From Caballeronia cordobensis (GTDB lineage Bacteria; Pseudomonadota; Gammaproteobacteria; Burkholderiales; Burkholderiaceae): a DNA stretch of 64,000 bases. A program made the translations under genes and the position numbers. Below, in pieces: positions 62,319 through 64,000 of this stretch (its first letter is position 1; each line of letters starts with the position of its first letter). The stretch lies in the NCBI RefSeq assembly GCF_001544575.2, contig NZ_FCNY02000025.1, positions 40,589 to 104,588 of the forward strand, given 5' to 3'. The notes under the pieces were generated by a model. The model saw only the letters and a program-made list of their open reading frames with translations. It was not told the DNA's origin and did not search any database.

Positions 62319-62930
62319 ATGATGGTTCTGTATTCCGGCACTACTTGCCCCTTCTCCCAGCGCTGCCGGCTGGTGTTGTTCGAAAAGGGCATGGATTTCG
62401 AGATCCGCGACGTCGATCTGTTCAACAAGCCGGAAGACATCGCGGTAATGAACCCTTACGGACAGGTGCCGATTCTCGTCGAGCGTGACCTGATCCTGTA
62501 CGAGTCGAATATCATCAACGAATATATCGACGAGCGCTTCCCGCATCCGCAACTCATGCCGGCAGATCCGGTGCAGCGCGCCCGCGCGCGCCTGTTCCTG
62601 CTGAACTTCGAGAAGGAACTGTTCGTTCATGTCGGCACGCTCGAGAACGAGAAGGGCAAGGCCGCCGAGAAGAATCACGAGAAAGCGCGTGGCGCGATCC
62701 GCGATCGCCTCACGCAGCTTGCGCCGATCTTCCTGAAGAACAAGTACATGCTGGGCGAAGAGTTTTCGATGCTCGACGTCGCGATCGCGCCGCTCCTGTG
62801 GCGTCTGGATCACTATGGCATCGAGTTGTCGAAGAATGCGGCGCCGTTGATGAAGTACGCCGAGCGGATCTTCAGCCGCCCGGCTTATATTGAAGCGCTG
62901 ACGCCTTCCGAGAAGGTGATGCGTCGATAG
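62319..62930 (+). CDS. sspA: Stringent starvation protein A
   Basis: SspA is a GST-fold protein that binds RNA polymerase and alters promoter use in starvation and acid stress. The 203-residue protein has the thioredoxin-like N-terminus (VLYSGTTCPFSQRCRLVLFEKG) and YGQVPILVERDLILYESNIINEYIDERFPHP, then a helical domain. Two ATG codons stand in tandem at the start; GAAGGA is 11 bases before the first. sspB follows, as in many proteobacteria. Confidence 0.94.
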   Translation: MMVLYSGTTCPFSQRCRLVLFEKGMDFEIRDVDLFNKPEDIAVMNPYGQVPILVERDLILYESNIINEYIDERFPHPQLMPADPVQRARARLFLLNFEKELFVHVGTLENEKGKAAEKNHEKARGAIRDRLTQLAPIFLKNKYMLGEEFSMLDVAIAPLLWRLDHYGIELSKNAAPLMKYAERIFSRPAYIEALTPSEKVMRR

Positions 62931-62993
62931 TTTGCATGCGTTGGGAGGCGGCTGCGCCGTTTCGCGCGGTCGCGTTCCGACAGAGGAAAGTTG

Positions 62994-63497
62994 ATGCAAG
63001 AGATTTCCACCAAGCCGTATTTGTTGCGCGCGCTGTATGAGTGGTGCACGGACAATGGCTTTACGCCCCACATCGCCGTGCGCGTCGATGCGGCCACGCG
63101 CGTGCCGCGACAGTTCGTGCGCAACGACGAGATCGTGTTGAACATCAGTTTCGAGGCGACGAGCCAACTGCAGATGGGCAACGAGTGGATCGAGTTCAGC
63201 GCGCGCTTTTCGGGCAAGTCCCACAAGATCGAAGTGCAGGTTGCAAACGTGCTCGCCATTTATGCGCGCGAGAACGGACAGGGCATGGCGTTCCCGGTCG
63301 AGCCGGCCTCGCATTCGGGCGCGGATCTGGGGAGCGCCCCCGTTGGTTCGCGGCCGGTCGAGCGTGATCGGCAGATCGAGGAGTCGGCTGCCGGACCGGC
63401 GGATTCCGGTTCAGCCGCACAGGATGACTCTCAGGAGAACGCCGAGGACGATCCTTCGAAATCGCCCGCGAGGTCTCACCTGAAAGTCGTCAAATGA
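62994..63497 (+). CDS. sspB: ClpXP adaptor SspB
   Basis: SspB delivers SsrA-tagged proteins to ClpXP. The 167-residue protein has the tag-binding fold (KPYLLRALYEWCTDNGFTPHI, then VLNISFEATSQLQMGNEWIEFSARFSG split across strands). A long acidic flexible tail ends in LKVVK, which matches the ClpX-binding peptide. ATG 62994 is chosen over the adjacent TTG because AGGA lies 6 bases upstream. The tRNA follows 18 bases later. Confidence 0.94.
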   Translation: MQEISTKPYLLRALYEWCTDNGFTPHIAVRVDAATRVPRQFVRNDEIVLNISFEATSQLQMGNEWIEFSARFSGKSHKIEVQVANVLAIYARENGQGMAFPVEPASHSGADLGSAPVGSRPVERDRQIEESAAGPADSGSAAQDDSQENAEDDPSKSPARSHLKVVK

Positions 63498-63499
63498 AG

Positions 63500-63505
63500 T
63501 AGAAT
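63500..63505 (+). promoter_or_regulatory. Possible -10 element for tRNA-Thr
   Basis: TAGAAT ends 10 bases before the tRNA, leaving room for a leader of about 4 bases. The -35 position is poor, so transcription from sspB is an alternative. Confidence 0.35.
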
Positions 63506-63515
63506 CTCGTGCTTC

Positions 63516-63591
<76 letters not shown>

Positions 63592-63603
63592 AGACTGATG
63601 TCG

Positions 63604-63639
63604 ACGGGTCGTGCGATGTTTGCACGACCCGTTTGCTTT
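63604..63639 (+). terminator. Terminator after tRNA-Thr
   Basis: ACGGGTCGTGC (63604-63614) and GCACGACCCGT (63622-63632) form an 11-base perfect stem with a 7-base loop, followed by TTGCTTT. It separates sspB-tRNA transcription from the rrn promoter. Confidence 0.88.
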
Positions 63640-63690
63640 ACGGTCGGTAGGAAGATGTAGATAGTCGGCAAGAAAACTTCGAAATTCTTG

Positions 63691-63719
63691 TTGACAGTAA
63701 CCGAAGCGGTGTTCATAAT
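63691..63719 (+). promoter_or_regulatory. rRNA operon promoter
   Basis: TTGACA (63691-63696), a 17-base spacer and CATAAT (63714-63719) give an almost ideal sigma-70 promoter. The AT-rich AGAAAACTTCGAAATTC just upstream is placed like an UP element. Transcription should begin near 63726, about 260 bases before 16S rRNA. Confidence 0.9.
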
Positions 63720-63749
63720 CTCGTTTCTCTGCTGCAGACAACGCAGCGA

Positions 63750-63818
63750 CGCAAGACGGTGGTGAGGTTGGATGTCTTGCGATGTGCTCTTTAAAAACTA
63801 ACAGCCGATAAGTGTGGG
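63750..63818 (+). promoter_or_regulatory. rrn leader antitermination region (boxB, boxA, boxC-like)
   Basis: CGCAAGAC (63750-63757) and GTCTTGCG (63774-63781) form a boxB-like hairpin. TGCTCTTTAAAA (63785-63796) matches the boxA consensus bound by NusB-NusE, and TGTGGG (63813-63818) resembles boxC. The boxB-boxA order is as in E. coli rrn leaders. The remaining leader to 63987 should contain RNase III pairing sequence whose partner lies beyond the window. Confidence 0.85.
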
Positions 63819-63987
63819 CGCTTGATAGCGAGTGCGGCTGGTCTTTCGGGATCAGTCATAGCAAAAGTATCAAGAGTCTCACACGAAGTATCAGAGGAAG
63901 GTTTTTCTGTTTTAGAACAGGATAATCATCGTCAGTACGTTGAGTGAGCGACCGGTTCTTAACGGAACCGAAAACAGTAACAGGTTT

Positions 63988-64000
63988 GAACTGAAGAGTT
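63988..64000 (+). rRNA. 16S ribosomal RNA, first 13 bases
   Basis: The window ends in GAACTGAAGAGTT, which aligns with E. coli 16S bases 1-13 and is the usual betaproteobacterial 5' end before TGATCCTGGCTCAG. The promoter and boxA upstream confirm it. The rest of the operon lies outside the window. Confidence 0.93.

Overview
This is a 64 kb, GC-rich, gene-dense stretch of housekeeping chromosome from a betaproteobacterium of the Burkholderiaceae. It is most like Burkholderia sensu lato (Paraburkholderia, Caballeronia or Burkholderia), chromosome 1. The assignment is an inference from protein content and gene order: ccsAB-msrPQ-lysA-cyaY-mrcA-pilus genes-aroKB, thi genes next to mla genes, mla-ibaG-murA-his-tat-petABC-sspAB, then rrn. 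I see no prophage, insertion sequence, CRISPR array or integron. The only mobile-element relative is one probably domesticated REP-associated transposase-like gene.

Layout. 1-4.1 kb: end of a diheme cytochrome c4 gene, then the system II cytochrome c maturation pair resB-ccsB. 4.2-5.8 kb: msrP-msrQ, periplasmic methionine sulfoxide repair. 5.9-10.3 kb: lysA and lptM (minus), cyaY (plus) and the class A penicillin-binding protein gene mrcA (minus). 10.5-17.6 kb: a compact pilM-pilN-pilO/P-pilQ secretin cluster with overlapping genes, running into aroK, aroB and dgt. 17.6-22.6 kb: ugpBAECQ, glycerol-3-phosphate and phosphodiester uptake. 22.6-24.9 kb: a DUF883 protein, an OmpW porin and the RAYT-like gene. 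25.2-31.5 kb: gltB-gltD. 31.5-35.2 kb: two tandem paralogous SbmA/BacA-type permease-ATPase ABC transporters on the minus strand.

35.4-39.0 kb: a TPP riboswitch followed by thiO-thiS-thiG-thiE. 39.1-43.3 kb: the complete retrograde phospholipid transport operon mlaFED-A-C-B. 43.5-46.9 kb: a two-gene ABC exporter, ibaG and murA. 46.9-54.5 kb: hisG-D-C-B-marC-H-A-F-I-E, the histidine pathway with a MarC membrane protein inserted. 54.5-57.1 kb: a small membrane protein, a HIT protein and tatABC. 57.2-59.2 kb: divergent degS-like protease and NIF3-family genes. 59.4-62.2 kb: petABC, the cytochrome bc1 complex. 62.3-63.5 kb: sspA-sspB. The window closes with tRNA-Thr(UGU), a near-consensus rrn promoter with antitermination leader, and the first 13 bases of 16S rRNA.

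Functional links: MsrP and the Rieske protein carry twin-arginine leaders, so tatABC here probably exports products of this same region. ResB-CcsB attach the haem of cytochromes c4 and c1. Mla, LptM, MurA, PBP1A and DegS all serve the cell envelope.

The least ordinary points are a thi leader whose ribosome-binding site lies in a perfect inverted repeat about 150 nt beyond the TPP aptamer; a RAYT-like protein lacking its catalytic His and Tyr, just downstream of a large imperfect palindrome; a PilO-PilP fusion; a ThiE with an unexplained 158-residue N-terminal extension; and hairpins inside the ugp, mla and his operons. No clearly new multi-gene system was found.
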